DNA of 64,000 bases. Source: Chloroflexota bacterium. GTDB lineage: Bacteria; Chloroflexota; UBA11872. Of this stretch, positions 16,702 to 24,450 are shown in pieces; the stretch's first letter is position 1; every line of letters begins with the position of its first letter. Under the pieces are notes generated by a model, which saw nothing but the letters and a program-made list of their open reading frames with translations, searched no databases and had not been told where the DNA came from. The translations under genes and the position numbers were made by a program. The stretch spans positions 1 through 64,000 of the forward strand of contig JAPOVQ010000027.1 in NCBI GenBank assembly GCA_026708035.1, given 5' to 3'.

Positions 16702-17556
16702 TTAGTCGAACGACAGGCGGTCGATTACTCCGCGGCGGATCTTGAATCCGTGCTCGGCGTTCGGGAACGCGCCCTGCGTGACCTCGTCGCGGTATTGCGT
16801 CAACGCCTCCCGCGCGGCACCGGCCAGGTCGGCGTAGCGCCGCGCGTGGCGCGGGAGCGTTCGGCTGGTCAGCCCCAGCAGATCGTGCAGGACCTGAATC
16901 TGGCCGTCGCAGTTTGGGCCCGCGCCGATGCCGATCGTCGGAATCGCCAGTTTTTCCGTCACGACGGCGGCCAGACGCGCCGGAATGGCTTCCAGGACCA
17001 CGCCGAACGCGCCCGCGGCCTCTTGGGCTCGCGCGCCGTCCACCACGCGCTGCGCTCCCGCCAGGTTGACGCCCTGCGCCACATAACCGCCGGTTGCGAG
17101 CACGGACTGCGGGGTGAGGCCCACGTGCGCCATGACGGGGATGCCGCGGGCCGTCAACCCTTCGGTGATGCCGGCGACTTCGGCCCCGCCTTCCAGCTTC
17201 ACCGCCGTCGCGCCGCCGTCGCGCACCAGCCGCGCGGCGTTGTGCAGGGCGTCGTCGAGTGTGGCGTAGGACATGAACGGCAGGTCGCCGATGACCAGGG
17301 TGGCGGCAACGGCGCGGGTGACCGCGGCGGCGTGGTGCACGATGTCATCGACGGTCACGTGCAACTCTCGCGCGTGACCCAGCACGTTGGGTCCCAAGCT
17401 GTCGCCGACGAGAATTCCGTCGACGCCGGCCTGTTCGGCGAGACGGGCAAACGGGGCGTCGTAGGCCGTGACGCACACAAGCGGGGCCCCGCCCTTGCGG
17501 GCTCGGAAACCGCTTGCGGTTAGCGGCGGCTCACTCGAAGTTGCCTCGTGCGCCAT
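16702..17556 (-). CDS. panB: 3-methyl-2-oxobutanoate hydroxymethyltransferase
   Basis: 284 residues. Catalyses the first step of pantothenate/CoA synthesis, adding a hydroxymethyl group from methylene-THF to 2-ketoisovalerate. Motifs: VTAYDAPFARLAEQAGVD, ILVGDSLGP with a metal ligand, MAHVGLTPQ, LEAIPA with the catalytic Glu, and PTIGIGAGPNCDGQ. It stands alone, with panC not in the window. It converges on the GroEL-like gene with 6 bp between stops; GCCGGC repeats lie around the stop of that gene. Confidence 0.95.
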   Translation of the reverse strand: MAHEATSSEPPLTASGFRARKGGAPLVCVTAYDAPFARLAEQAGVDGILVGDSLGPNVLGHARELHVTVDDIVHHAAAVTRAVAATLVIGDLPFMSYATLDDALHNAARLVRDGGATAVKLEGGAEVAGITEGLTARGIPVMAHVGLTPQSVLATGGYVAQGVNLAGAQRVVDGARAQEAAGAFGVVLEAIPARLAAVVTEKLAIPTIGIGAGPNCDGQIQVLHDLLGLTSRTLPRHARRYADLAGAAREALTQYRDEVTQGAFPNAEHGFKIRRGVIDRLSFD

Positions 17557-17592
17557 GAGTTGATGGTACGCCCTTGGCAGGGGCCGCGGTCG

Positions 17593-18003
17593 CTAGTAGG
17601 CGTAGCGCTCCTCGCGCGACCAATCCACCGGCGCGAAGCTCGGCCTGGTTGGCATGCGGGTCAGCAGCTCGGGATCGAGGTCCGACTCGTCGTAGAGGCC
17701 GCGAATCTGATTGGATGGCAGGTTGAACTCGCGGGTCATTTCCTCGTAGAACGACTCAATGGCCTTGTAGCGATGGAACCACTCGACCGGGTCGTCGAAC
17801 GAGTCGCAGTGGTCGGCGAAGTAGAGCACGATGTCCCGCACGCTGACCTCGATGGGACTGGTTCGTCGGGGCAGGCAGGTGCGAAAGTCGTCAATCCACC
17901 CGATCTGGCGCCGCACGTCGCGCGCGGGCAGGCGCCGACGCCGACTGAGCTGCTCCGTATACCATGCGAGGGCGGTCCCAAAACTCGTGCACTCAGCTGC
18001 CAT
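17593..18003 (-). CDS. Hypothetical helical protein
   Basis: 136 residues. ATG 18003 is preceded by a strong ribosome binding site (GGGGGAGG, 7 bases upstream), which decides the start; the longer frame to 18078 runs through the terminator hairpin. The protein is charged and mostly helical, with RRQIGWIDDFRTCL, DIVLYFADHCDSFDDPVEWFHRY and a C-terminal PVDWSREERYAY. I do not recognise a family. The helical part faintly recalls the core-binding domain of tyrosine recombinases, but no catalytic domain is present. It is expressed downstream of the candidate leader RNA at 18061-18190. Confidence 0.6.
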   Translation of the reverse strand: MAAECTSFGTALAWYTEQLSRRRRLPARDVRRQIGWIDDFRTCLPRRTSPIEVSVRDIVLYFADHCDSFDDPVEWFHRYKAIESFYEEMTREFNLPSNQIRGLYDESDLDPELLTRMPTRPSFAPVDWSREERYAY

Positions 18004-18060
18004 CGATTGCCTCCCCCTGACAACTTGTGCCCGCGGACCTCGCCCTGGCCGACTGCCCAC

Positions 18061-18190
18061 ATAAAGACAATCGCCCATCCAAAATGGATGGGCGACGGCG
18101 GTGCCTTATTCGAAGCGGTCGGAATGGCGGACCACGAGCGAGCCTCCCCAAGCCCGAAAATGCAGCAACGTTACGGCCGGGGCCGTAAGC
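18061..18190 (-). ncRNA. Candidate structured leader or small RNA
   Basis: Leftward from the promoter at 18198-18225, the transcript would begin with a compact hairpin (TTACGGCC-CC-GGCCGTAA inside GCAGC/GCTGC, 18162-18197). About 65 bases of GC-rich, potentially paired sequence follow, then a perfect 10-bp stem TCGCCCATCC-ATTTT-GGATGGGCGA (18071-18095) and TTGTCTTT. That is the layout of a roughly 130-nt small RNA, or of an attenuator/riboswitch leader for the 136-residue protein gene 58 bp beyond. I cannot match it to a known RNA family. Confidence 0.5.
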
Positions 18191-18197
18191 TGCTTCA

Positions 18198-18225
18198 ACT
18201 GTAAGCCTTACTACGCCAATGTCAA
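18198..18225 (-). promoter_or_regulatory. Sigma70-type promoter, leftward
   Basis: Perfect -35 TTGACA (complement of 18220-18225), 16-base spacer, -10 TACAGT (complement of 18198-18203). It lies in the AT-richer gap before murD and drives the candidate leader RNA. Confidence 0.6.
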
Positions 18226-18460
18226 TAGTTCACCTTCGCGAAAGGTCAAAAGTTGGCGGCTCGCGAGTCAGACATCAAGGACGTCGATCTATTTTGAAGG
18301 ATCAAAATACGTCAAACTGTTCGACCATTGTCCGCCGTGCATGCTCCCCGTCCCTACCGTTTCAGATAGGCGCCGCGCGACTTGTCATAAGCGTTTGTCG
18401 TGACAGCCCGAATTCGAGGCTGCCGTCCGGCTATGGACTTCGTCCGGTCGGACGTGCGTC
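18226..18460. other. AT-richer divergent intergenic region before murD
   Basis: No gene seen. The stretch 18226-18345 is clearly richer in A/T than its surroundings and probably carries the rightward murD promoter as well as sequence upstream of the leftward promoter. Short imperfect repeats (TTCGCGAAAGGTC, TCAAAAGTTGGCGG) are present. Confidence 0.4.
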
Positions 18461-19897
18461 ATGACCGACCAGCCGAAACCGCCGGCGATCGACAGCCCGC
18501 GCCTGCTGGCCGGTCGGCGGGTCGTCGTCATGGGCTTGGGGCTGCACGGCGGAGGGCTTGGCGTGGCCCGGTTTCTGCGGCGCCATGGCGCGTCGCTGGT
18601 GGTGACGGACCTGCGCGACGCGTCCCAACTGGCGCCAAGCCTGGAGCAGCTCGGCACGCAGGGCGTGCGCTACGTCCTCGGGCGCCACGACCTCCAGGAC
18701 TTTCGCGACGCCGAGATCGTGGTGCGCAACCCCGCGGTCCCGCTGGATGCACCGGCGCTGGCCGTGGCGCGAGCGGCCGGCGCGCGCATCGAGATGGAGC
18801 TCACCATGTTCTTGCGCTGGTGTCCCGCGTCGCGGGTGGTGGCCGTGACCGGCACCCGCGGCAAGACGACTACCGCCGCCGCCTTGCACGCCATGCTGCA
18901 CGCCGCCGGACGTCCCACGCGGCTCGCGGGGAACATGGGCGTCTCGGCACTGACCCAACTCGACGAGATTGAGCCGGACGAGGTGGTGGTGCTCGAGATG
19001 TCGAGCTGGCAGACCGAGGGTCTGGCGGGGGCCGGCGTGCGCTCGTCGGGCGCCATCGTCACCAACCTGCTCCCCGATCACCTCAATCGCTATGACTCAA
19101 TGGAGGCCTATGCCGCCGCCAAGGCCGAGCTGCTCCGCGCCCAGCAGCCGGGCGATTGGGCCGTGCTGCCCGCCGGCCCGGGCTGGGGCGATTGGTTCGC
19201 CGACCGCGCGCGGGGACGCGTCGTCCGCGTGCCCGCCGGGGCCGAGCCGACGGGCTGGAGCGAGGCCGTGCTGCGCGGCGCGCACAACCGCGCGAACCTG
19301 GCGGCGGCGGCGCTGGCCGCCCACGAGCTCGGCGTGCCCGAGGCGGCGGTGCGCCAAGCCGTCGCCGGCTTCACAGGCGTGGCGCACCGTCAGGACTTCC
19401 TCGGGACGATCGGCTCCGTCCGCGTCTACAACGACACCACGGCCACCATTCCGGACGCGACCCTGGCGGCCCTCGACACCATTCCGGGTCCCTGGGTGCT
19501 TATCGCCGGCGGATCGGACAAGCGGCTCGATTTCAGCGCGCTGGCGCGGCGCCTGGAGGGCGACGCCGGCCTACGCGGCGTGGTGCTGCTTCCGGGCGCC
19601 GGCACCGACCGCTTGATGCCGCAGTTGGGGTCATTGGCGCCGGTGGCGGTTGACGACATGGACGCCGCCGTCGCCGCCGCGCTCGACATCGCCGAGCCCG
19701 GCGACGCGCTGCTGCTTTCACCGGCGTGCGCCTCGTTTGGAATATTCGCCCACGAGTTCGACCGCGGGGCGCAGTTCATTGCGGCGGTGGAGGCCCGCGG
19801 ACTCACGCCTCCGGCTCGGAGCCAGGGCTCGTCCAGGCGGCAGGCGACTAGTCGAGTATCCGCAGCCCGCCGAAAATGGCGGCCCCCCGCAGGTTGA
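18461..19897 (+). CDS. murD: UDP-N-acetylmuramoylalanine--D-glutamate ligase
   Basis: 478 residues. Adds D-Glu to UDP-MurNAc-L-Ala in peptidoglycan synthesis. The N-terminal Rossmann part has VVVMGLGLHGGGLGVARFL; the central ATPase P-loop is VTGTRGKTTTAAAL (about 128-141); GNMGVSAL, EMSSWQTEG, NLLPDHLNRY and GAHNRANLAAA follow; the C-terminal ligase domain has YNDTTATIPDAT and LLSPACASFGIFAHEFDRG. P-loop Arg replaces the more usual Asn. The gene is isolated from other mur genes. Its 3' end overlaps the convergent LiaF-like gene by 50 bp. Confidence 0.93.
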   Translation: MTDQPKPPAIDSPRLLAGRRVVVMGLGLHGGGLGVARFLRRHGASLVVTDLRDASQLAPSLEQLGTQGVRYVLGRHDLQDFRDAEIVVRNPAVPLDAPALAVARAAGARIEMELTMFLRWCPASRVVAVTGTRGKTTTAAALHAMLHAAGRPTRLAGNMGVSALTQLDEIEPDEVVVLEMSSWQTEGLAGAGVRSSGAIVTNLLPDHLNRYDSMEAYAAAKAELLRAQQPGDWAVLPAGPGWGDWFADRARGRVVRVPAGAEPTGWSEAVLRGAHNRANLAAAALAAHELGVPEAAVRQAVAGFTGVAHRQDFLGTIGSVRVYNDTTATIPDATLAALDTIPGPWVLIAGGSDKRLDFSALARRLEGDAGLRGVVLLPGAGTDRLMPQLGSLAPVAVDDMDAAVAAALDIAEPGDALLLSPACASFGIFAHEFDRGAQFIAAVEARGLTPPARSQGSSRRQATSRVSAARRKWRPPAG

Positions 19898-20507
19898 AAG
19901 AGACGACATCGGCGGCGCCGGCCGGACGCTGATCCTCGACGCCGCCAAACAGCGCCAGCACGTCGTTTTGCACGGCCGCATCCGGCGGCAGGCGGATTTC
20001 GATGCCGCCGAAGAGGCACGAGACGTCGATGATCGCCGGCGGGTTTTCGATGCGGGCCTCGCGCAGGTCGAGTTCCACGCTGCCAAATGCCGCCGTGGCC
20101 TGAAGCTGTCCAAGGGGACCGTTCACCCGGTCTTGCACTCCGTGGAAAATGGCGACATAGCTCCCGCTACTACCGTCGCCGGTGACGGCACTTCTGCGCG
20201 ACGTGCGCCAGAAGATGAGCAACAGACCGAAGAGGATGACCAGGACCGGCCAGATTGCCGATCGCACCCCGTCCGGCACTTCGTCCAAAATGGAAAGCTG
20301 CACGGTCACGCCGACCGCGATCAGCAGGAGCGGGGCGACGGGCTGGCGAAAGCCGGTGCGCGCGAGCGCCCACAGCCCAATCACGACAATGACCGAGGGA
20401 AAGAATCGCCAGGGGCTGCCGCCAACGTCGAGGTTGTCGAGCAGCAGGGCCAGCCCAACCGCGATGATGACCAGCCCGATGAGGACTTGCCCTGAATTGC
20501 GTCGCAC
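19848..20507 (-). CDS. LiaF-like membrane protein
   Basis: 219 residues from GTG 20507, preceded by GGAGGTGG at a good distance; a longer frame to 21170 is antisense to the phosphoesterase gene and not credible. The N-terminal half holds four hydrophobic segments beginning GQVLIGLVIIAVGLALLL. The C-terminal half is the beta-helical domain of LiaF/cell-wall-active-antibiotic-response proteins: YVAIFHGVQDR, AAFGSVELDLREA, IDVSCLFGGIEIRLPPD, LALFGGVEDQR, AIFGGLRIL. LiaF proteins repress envelope-stress two-component systems; no sensor kinase is adjacent, so the role here is open. Confidence 0.85.
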   Translation of the reverse strand: MRRNSGQVLIGLVIIAVGLALLLDNLDVGGSPWRFFPSVIVVIGLWALARTGFRQPVAPLLLIAVGVTVQLSILDEVPDGVRSAIWPVLVILFGLLLIFWRTSRRSAVTGDGSSGSYVAIFHGVQDRVNGPLGQLQATAAFGSVELDLREARIENPPAIIDVSCLFGGIEIRLPPDAAVQNDVLALFGGVEDQRPAGAADVVSFNLRGAAIFGGLRILD

Positions 20508-20648
20508 GGCGCCACCTCCACGCGGGCTGCCGCGCGTGACGGCAGCGCCGTCAGTATGGGCCATCTGCCGTGCGCCGTGCACACCGGGGAGCCCCGCGCA
20601 TAATGGCCCCAGCGCCGCCTCGGGCGCACCGAATGACGGAGCGCGCTC

Positions 20649-21386
20649 CTGACGATCCTGGTCATTGCCGACGTGCATGGCAACCTCACGGCCCTCGACG
20701 CCGTGCTCCGTGCGGCCGGCAGCGTTGACGAGGTCTGGTGCCTGGGCGATCTGGTGGGCTATGGGCCTTCGCCGAACGAGGTCGTCGAGCGCCTGCGGGA
20801 GCTTCCCCTGCGGTCGCTGGTCGGGAATCACGATTGGGGGTCCATCGGCAAGGCCGACTTGGTCAGGTTCAACGCCGACGCCCGCACGGCCTGCGAGTGG
20901 ACCGGCGGCGTGCTCATGCCGGTCAACCGGCAGTATCTCGCCGACCTCGAGCCCGCCGGAATGTTCGGCGACGTGGCGGTTGCCCACGGCAGCCCCCAGG
21001 ACCCGGTGTGGGAATACATCACCAACGCGCGCATCGCGATTGCCAATTTCGGCTATTTCGCCAGCGACATCTGCCTCGTGGGGCACACGCACGTGCCATT
21101 GGTCTTTCGTTGGCGCAGCGGAGCCACCGGCAGCGAGGCCTTCACCACCGAGGTCCCGACGCCGGGGCAACGCATCGTGGTTGACGACGATCGACTAATC
21201 GTCAATCCCGGCAGCGTGGGTCAGCCGCGGGACGGCGATCCGCGGGCGGCCTTTGCCCTCTTCGATCCCGAGGCCCGCACCCTCCAGGTCGAACGCGCGA
21301 CCTACGACGTCGCCCAGGTCCAGCGCCGCATGGAGGCCCTTGGCCTGCCGGAGCGGCTATCCATTCGCCTGCAATATGGGTGGTAG
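20649..21386 (+). CDS. Calcineurin-like metallophosphoesterase (YfcE-type)
   Basis: Metal-ligand motifs appear in order: IADVHGN, CLGDLVGYGPS, GNHDW, AVAHGSPQD, VGHTHVP. The first available standard start (GTG 20673) would remove the first strand and the Asp of the DxH motif. The frame upstream (TILVIADVHGN) is clearly coding and closes with a stop at 20633, with no ATG/GTG/TTG in between. CTG 20649, seven bases after GGAG, is therefore the best start and gives 245 residues. Substrate is probably a small phosphodiester, unknown. It diverges from the LiaF-like gene. Confidence 0.85.
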   Translation: MTILVIADVHGNLTALDAVLRAAGSVDEVWCLGDLVGYGPSPNEVVERLRELPLRSLVGNHDWGSIGKADLVRFNADARTACEWTGGVLMPVNRQYLADLEPAGMFGDVAVAHGSPQDPVWEYITNARIAIANFGYFASDICLVGHTHVPLVFRWRSGATGSEAFTTEVPTPGQRIVVDDDRLIVNPGSVGQPRDGDPRAAFALFDPEARTLQVERATYDVAQVQRRMEALGLPERLSIRLQYGW

Positions 21387-21411
21387 CAGGCACGGCGCGA
21401 AGGCTCGGCGC

Positions 21412-21417
21412 TATAAT
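21412..21417 (+). promoter_or_regulatory. -10 element TATAAT
   Basis: A perfect TATAAT directly after the phosphoesterase gene, preceded by a GC-rich stretch without a good -35. It would start transcription near 21424, into the candidate small RNA and, if read through, the SWIM-protein gene. Confidence 0.55.
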
Positions 21418-21423
21418 GATTCA

Positions 21424-21509
21424 TGCATCAGCAACGCTTGGTTTGCGTGGGTTTGCCAACGCACCGAGCCGCTGAGCCTTGGGCGCCCGGTCACGTCCGG
21501 GCGCTTTTT
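21424..21509 (+). ncRNA. Candidate small RNA / leader ending in a strong terminator
   Basis: An 86-base interval between TATAAT and a textbook terminator (GCGCCCGG-TCACGT-CCGGGCGC then TTTTT, 21483-21509). A second hairpin precedes it (TGCGT...ACGCA around 21445-21465). It has no coding potential. The SWIM gene's ribosome binding site starts 20 bp after the T run, so it could be a free small RNA or an attenuator leader for that gene. Confidence 0.5.
21483..21509 (+). terminator. Rho-independent terminator
   Basis: Perfect 8-bp GC stem with 6-base loop TCACGT followed by five T. Ends the candidate small RNA or regulates entry into the SWIM-protein gene. Confidence 0.85.
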
Positions 21510-21541
21510 CATTGGAGTGGGGCGGCTTAAGGAGGTCTCGC

Positions 21542-21793
21542 GTGCAGTCGAGTCTGATCAGCAAGGTCCAGAAAGCCCAGAAGTACGCGCAAGAGCCGCA
21601 TCGCATCCATTTCGAGGCGTTGACCGTGCGGTTCGATGGCGACAACAACGATCATGTGATCAGGCTGGCCGACGGTGCGTGGAGTTGTGACTGCGAGTTC
21701 TTCATGGTTTGGCAGACGTGCAGCCACACCATGGCGCTCGAGAAGTTACTCGAGGGCATGGTCCCGGTCGGAAGCGCCTCGGCGGCCGGCTAA
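21542..21793 (+). CDS. Small SWIM zinc-finger protein
   Basis: 83 residues from GTG 21542, chosen because AAGGAGGT lies six bases upstream. The protein starts QSSLISKVQKAQKYAQEP. Its second half holds the SWIM finger CDCEFFMVWQTCSH (CxC...CxH), which binds zinc and mediates DNA or protein contacts. Short stand-alone SWIM proteins of this type have no assigned function. It is followed by smpB 56 bp later. Confidence 0.85.
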   Translation: MQSSLISKVQKAQKYAQEPHRIHFEALTVRFDGDNNDHVIRLADGAWSCDCEFFMVWQTCSHTMALEKLLEGMVPVGSASAAG

Positions 21794-21849
21794 CCCGGCG
21801 CCCAGCCCGCCGCGGGGCGACGTCCGCGCGCGGTCCGGCACGGGCTAGC

Positions 21850-22338
21850 GTGGCGCGCAAACGCCGGCGACGACAGGCGACGCCGCCCCCAACCAGCCGG
21901 AATCGCACCCTCGCCGTGAACCGGCGCGCCCGCTATGACTACGTGGTGCTGGACACCTTTGATGCCGGCCTGGAGCTCCGCGGCACCGAAATCAAGAGTT
22001 TGCGCACCGGATCGGTCTCGCTGCGCGAGGGCTATGTTGGACTGCAGGATGGCGAGGCCTTCCTGCGCGACGTGCACATCGCGCGCTACAAGCCGGCCGC
22101 CGACGCCAATCACGATCCCGATCGTCCCCGAAAGCTGCTGCTCCACCGGGCGGAGATCGACGAGCTTGCGCGCCACACCAACCAGGCGGGCTACACCGCC
22201 GTGCCGTTGCGGCTGTACCTCGACAAGGGGTGGGCCAAGGTCGAGATTGGCCTGGTGCGTGGCCGGCGCGCCTATGACAAGCGAGAGAAGATTCGCGCCC
22301 GCGACGATGCGCGTGAGATCGCGCGGCGCATGCGCTAG
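21850..22338 (+). CDS. smpB: SsrA-binding protein SmpB
   Basis: 162 residues from GTG 21850. SmpB carries tmRNA to stalled ribosomes. The family core is intact: RARYDYVVLDTFDAGLELRG, TEIKSLRTGSVSLREGYV, and the basic C-terminal tail GRRAYDKREKIRARDDAREI, which enters the mRNA channel. An arginine-rich 25-residue N-terminal extension is unusual; the true start could lie nearer LAVNRRARYDY. The tmRNA gene follows 12 bp later. Confidence 0.95.
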   Translation: MARKRRRRQATPPPTSRNRTLAVNRRARYDYVVLDTFDAGLELRGTEIKSLRTGSVSLREGYVGLQDGEAFLRDVHIARYKPAADANHDPDRPRKLLLHRAEIDELARHTNQAGYTAVPLRLYLDKGWAKVEIGLVRGRRAYDKREKIRARDDAREIARRMR

Positions 22339-22350
22339 CATTGAATCTCT

Positions 22351-22706
22351 GGGGATGCCGGGTTTCGACAGAAGTCCGAGGTCCGCTGCTGCAGGTCGAG
22401 CACGCCGTCACGCTCGAAAAAAGAGACGGCAACCTAGTAACTGGCGAGCAAGAAGCGCTCCCACTCGCGGCCTAAGCGCCGCGACGTCTGCCCGGCTCGT
22501 GCCTAGCGGGCCGGACCAGGCGCCAACACCCTAGGCTGCGCCGGCAGAGGCGTCCGCATATGCCGGCTAAGACACGCGGACTGGTCGGGTTGCCCGCGGC
22601 CGAGCGGTGGGCAAGCCGGCGAGAACCATAGCGATCGGCTAAGCCTGTAGACGCGGCGGGGTGACGGCCTCTGGACGGGGCGTTCGACTCGCCCCCATCT
22701 CCACCA
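22351..22706 (+). ncRNA. ssrA: Transfer-messenger RNA (tmRNA)
   Basis: One-piece tmRNA of 356 nt. The 5' end GGGGATG pairs with CATCTCC before the encoded ACCA end, and the T arm GGCGTTCGACTCGCC is present. The 5' part has GGTTTCGACAG, typical of tmRNA. The tag frame ends GAA GCG CTC CCA CTC GCG GCC TAA; the inferred tag is GNLVTGEQEALPLAA, with the hydrophobic LAA end recognised by proteases. The resume codon assignment (GGC) is inference. Directly downstream of smpB. Confidence 0.95.
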
Positions 22707-22737
22707 TGGCGGGGCGGCGGCTGCCTACAATCGCGGC

Positions 22738-23205
22738 GTGAGCCGCCCTGCCCGTCCGGACAAGCACTTCACCGCCACCGGATTCCTGGTGCGCGACGGC
22801 AAGGTGCTGCTGGTCAACCACCGCAAGCTCAAACGGTGGCTCCCGGTCGGTGGCCACATCGAGGCCGGAGAAGACCCCACGCAGGCCCTGCGCCGCGAGG
22901 TGCGCGAGGAAGTCGGCCTCGACATCGAAATCGTGGGGGACGCCCTGCCTGTGGACGACGACGACGTGCGAGGCCTGCCGCGACCCGAAACGATCCTGTT
23001 GGAAACCATCGAACCCGGGCACTTTCACATCGACCTGATCTATTTCGGTCACGCCGTGGGCGGCGAGCCTCGATTGGCCGCGGCGGAGCACAGCGAGCAG
23101 CGCTGGTTCTCGTCCAAGGATCTTGGGGCCAGCCACATCAGCGACGACGTGCGCATCCTCGGACGCCGCGCCATCCAGGCGCTGGCCGCCGAAGCTTCGC
23201 CGTGA
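22738..23205 (+). CDS. Nudix hydrolase
   Basis: 155 residues from GTG 22738. Nudix box GGHIEAGEDPTQALRREVRE plus EVGL fits the consensus, with catalytic REE. The N-terminal TATGFLVRDGKVLLVNHRKLKRWLPVGGH is typical of NTP pyrophosphohydrolases. Its stop overlaps the next gene's start (GTGA), indicating translational coupling to the beta-propeller protein. Substrate unknown. Confidence 0.88.
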   Translation: MSRPARPDKHFTATGFLVRDGKVLLVNHRKLKRWLPVGGHIEAGEDPTQALRREVREEVGLDIEIVGDALPVDDDDVRGLPRPETILLETIEPGHFHIDLIYFGHAVGGEPRLAAAEHSEQRWFSSKDLGASHISDDVRILGRRAIQALAAEASP

Positions 23206-23909
23206 CCGGGCGTTTCGACCACGCGTTCCAGGCGCCGGTGGCGCACCCCAACGGGCTGCAGGCCACCGACGAGGGCCTGTGGATCGCCGATCAGGACGAG
23301 GGCCGCGCCTTTCTCGTCGCGCCCGACGACGGTGCGGTCATCCGGTCATTCGCCACGGGAGCCGGGAAGTCGAGCGGGGTGACCTTCGGCCACGGCGCGC
23401 TGTGGATGTGCTCCAACGGACTGCCGACAACGCGCCCGCCGACAGCCACGGACACGGTGCGCACGCGGATCGTCAAGACCGATCCTCATACGGGGGCAAT
23501 TCTGGCCCAATTCCGCGCGCCCGGCGATAGCGACGTGCACGGCCTGGAGTGGACTTCCGAGGGCCTGTGGCTCACGACGCTGGATCAGCGCGCCCTGACG
23601 CTGGTTGACGCCGAATCGCTGGCACCGCGCCGCACCATTCCCGTGCCCATGGACCGCGCCCACGGGCTGGGGTGGGACGGGCACGCGCTGTGGTGCGCCT
23701 TCACCTCCGATCGAATGGTGCTGGGGCTCAGCGAGCAGGATGGCGCCGTGCTCGAGCGCTTGGATCTCGATGGCGAGTCATTCGAGCCGCACGGGCTCAC
23801 GATGCGGCACGGCCGGTTGTGGATCTGCGACGCGGTTACTGGCGCCGTTTGGCGGCAGCGCGGACCCGATGCGGACTCGCCGGCCGCCGTCGGGGCGCCG
23901 GGTCGGTGA
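23202..23909 (+). CDS. Beta-propeller protein (YncE/SMP-30-like)
   Basis: 235 residues from GTG 23202. Repeated blade-like units contain GLQATDEGLWIADQDEG, GVTFGHGALWMCSNG, GLEWTSEGLWLTTLDQ, GLGWDGHALWCAFTSD and GLTMRHGRLWICDAVTG. The repeating GL(x)5-8LW pattern shows at least five blades. No signal peptide, so probably cytoplasmic. Ligand or activity unknown. Its 3' end overlaps the convergent methyltransferase gene by 74 bp, a large overlap that suggests one of the two C-termini was extended by stop loss. Confidence 0.8.
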   Translation: MTGRFDHAFQAPVAHPNGLQATDEGLWIADQDEGRAFLVAPDDGAVIRSFATGAGKSSGVTFGHGALWMCSNGLPTTRPPTATDTVRTRIVKTDPHTGAILAQFRAPGDSDVHGLEWTSEGLWLTTLDQRALTLVDAESLAPRRTIPVPMDRAHGLGWDGHALWCAFTSDRMVLGLSEQDGAVLERLDLDGESFEPHGLTMRHGRLWICDAVTGAVWRQRGPDADSPAAVGAPGR

Positions 23910-24450
23910 TCGGTACGGCGTGGATGTACCAATAGCGCGAGCGAACCCCCGCGGCGTCGCTATCCATCAGGCCGATGAGCTCGCGCAGGTTGAAGGTGTT
24001 GCGCATGACCTGCGACACCTCGGCGCCGGTGAGGCTGCGAAATGGGGAGTCATGGGTTCTAAAGTCCGCCAGCGTGCCCATCACCGCCACGCCCGCGGGT
24101 CGCAGCAGGCGCTGAAACTCCCGCAGCGCGCGCCGGATGTCTTCGTTGCCATCGACGCCGAGCACTTGCAGCAGCCCGAAGCTGAAGACGGCGTCCAACG
24201 CGTCGGTGGCGATCGGCACCCGGTCGGCGTCAGCCCGCACGTACCAGATGTTGGGATGCCGCGGCGCATGCGCCAGCGCCTGGGCGTCGCGATCCATGGC
24301 AATCACCTGAGCACCGGCGGCTAGCTCGACGGAGGCGCGACCGGCGCCGCAGCCCGCATCCAGAATGAGACGCGCCGGGCGGAGCACCGCCATCCCGCGG
24401 GCGAGCACCGACACTTGAGATCCCGAATCAGCAGCGGGCGAGCCAGGCAT
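23836..24450 (-). CDS. SAM-dependent class I methyltransferase
   Basis: 204 residues from ATG 24450. Motif I is LILDAGCGAGRASVELA; the following acidic strand is VIAMDRDAQAL; post-motifs are PIATDALDAVFSFGLLQVLG and REFQRLLRPAGVAVMGT. This is the Methyltransf_11 type; the substrate cannot be read. The start overlaps the end of the octanoyltransferase-like gene by 23 bp. The last 25 residues are arginine-rich and overlap the propeller gene. Confidence 0.82.
   Translation of the reverse strand: MPGSPAADSGSQVSVLARGMAVLRPARLILDAGCGAGRASVELAAGAQVIAMDRDAQALAHAPRHPNIWYVRADADRVPIATDALDAVFSFGLLQVLGVDGNEDIRRALREFQRLLRPAGVAVMGTLADFRTHDSPFRSLTGAEVSQVMRNTFNLRELIGLMDSDAAGVRSRYWYIHAVPITDPAPRRRPASPHRVRAAAKRRQ

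Noticed and set aside
17593-18003. A tyrosine recombinase fragment
   Set aside because: Only a vague resemblance of helices to the core-binding domain; no R-H-R-Y catalytic region and no attachment repeats nearby.
18061-18225. Signal recognition particle RNA
   Set aside because: The size is similar, but the conserved GGAAGGAAGCAG-type loop region is absent on both strands.
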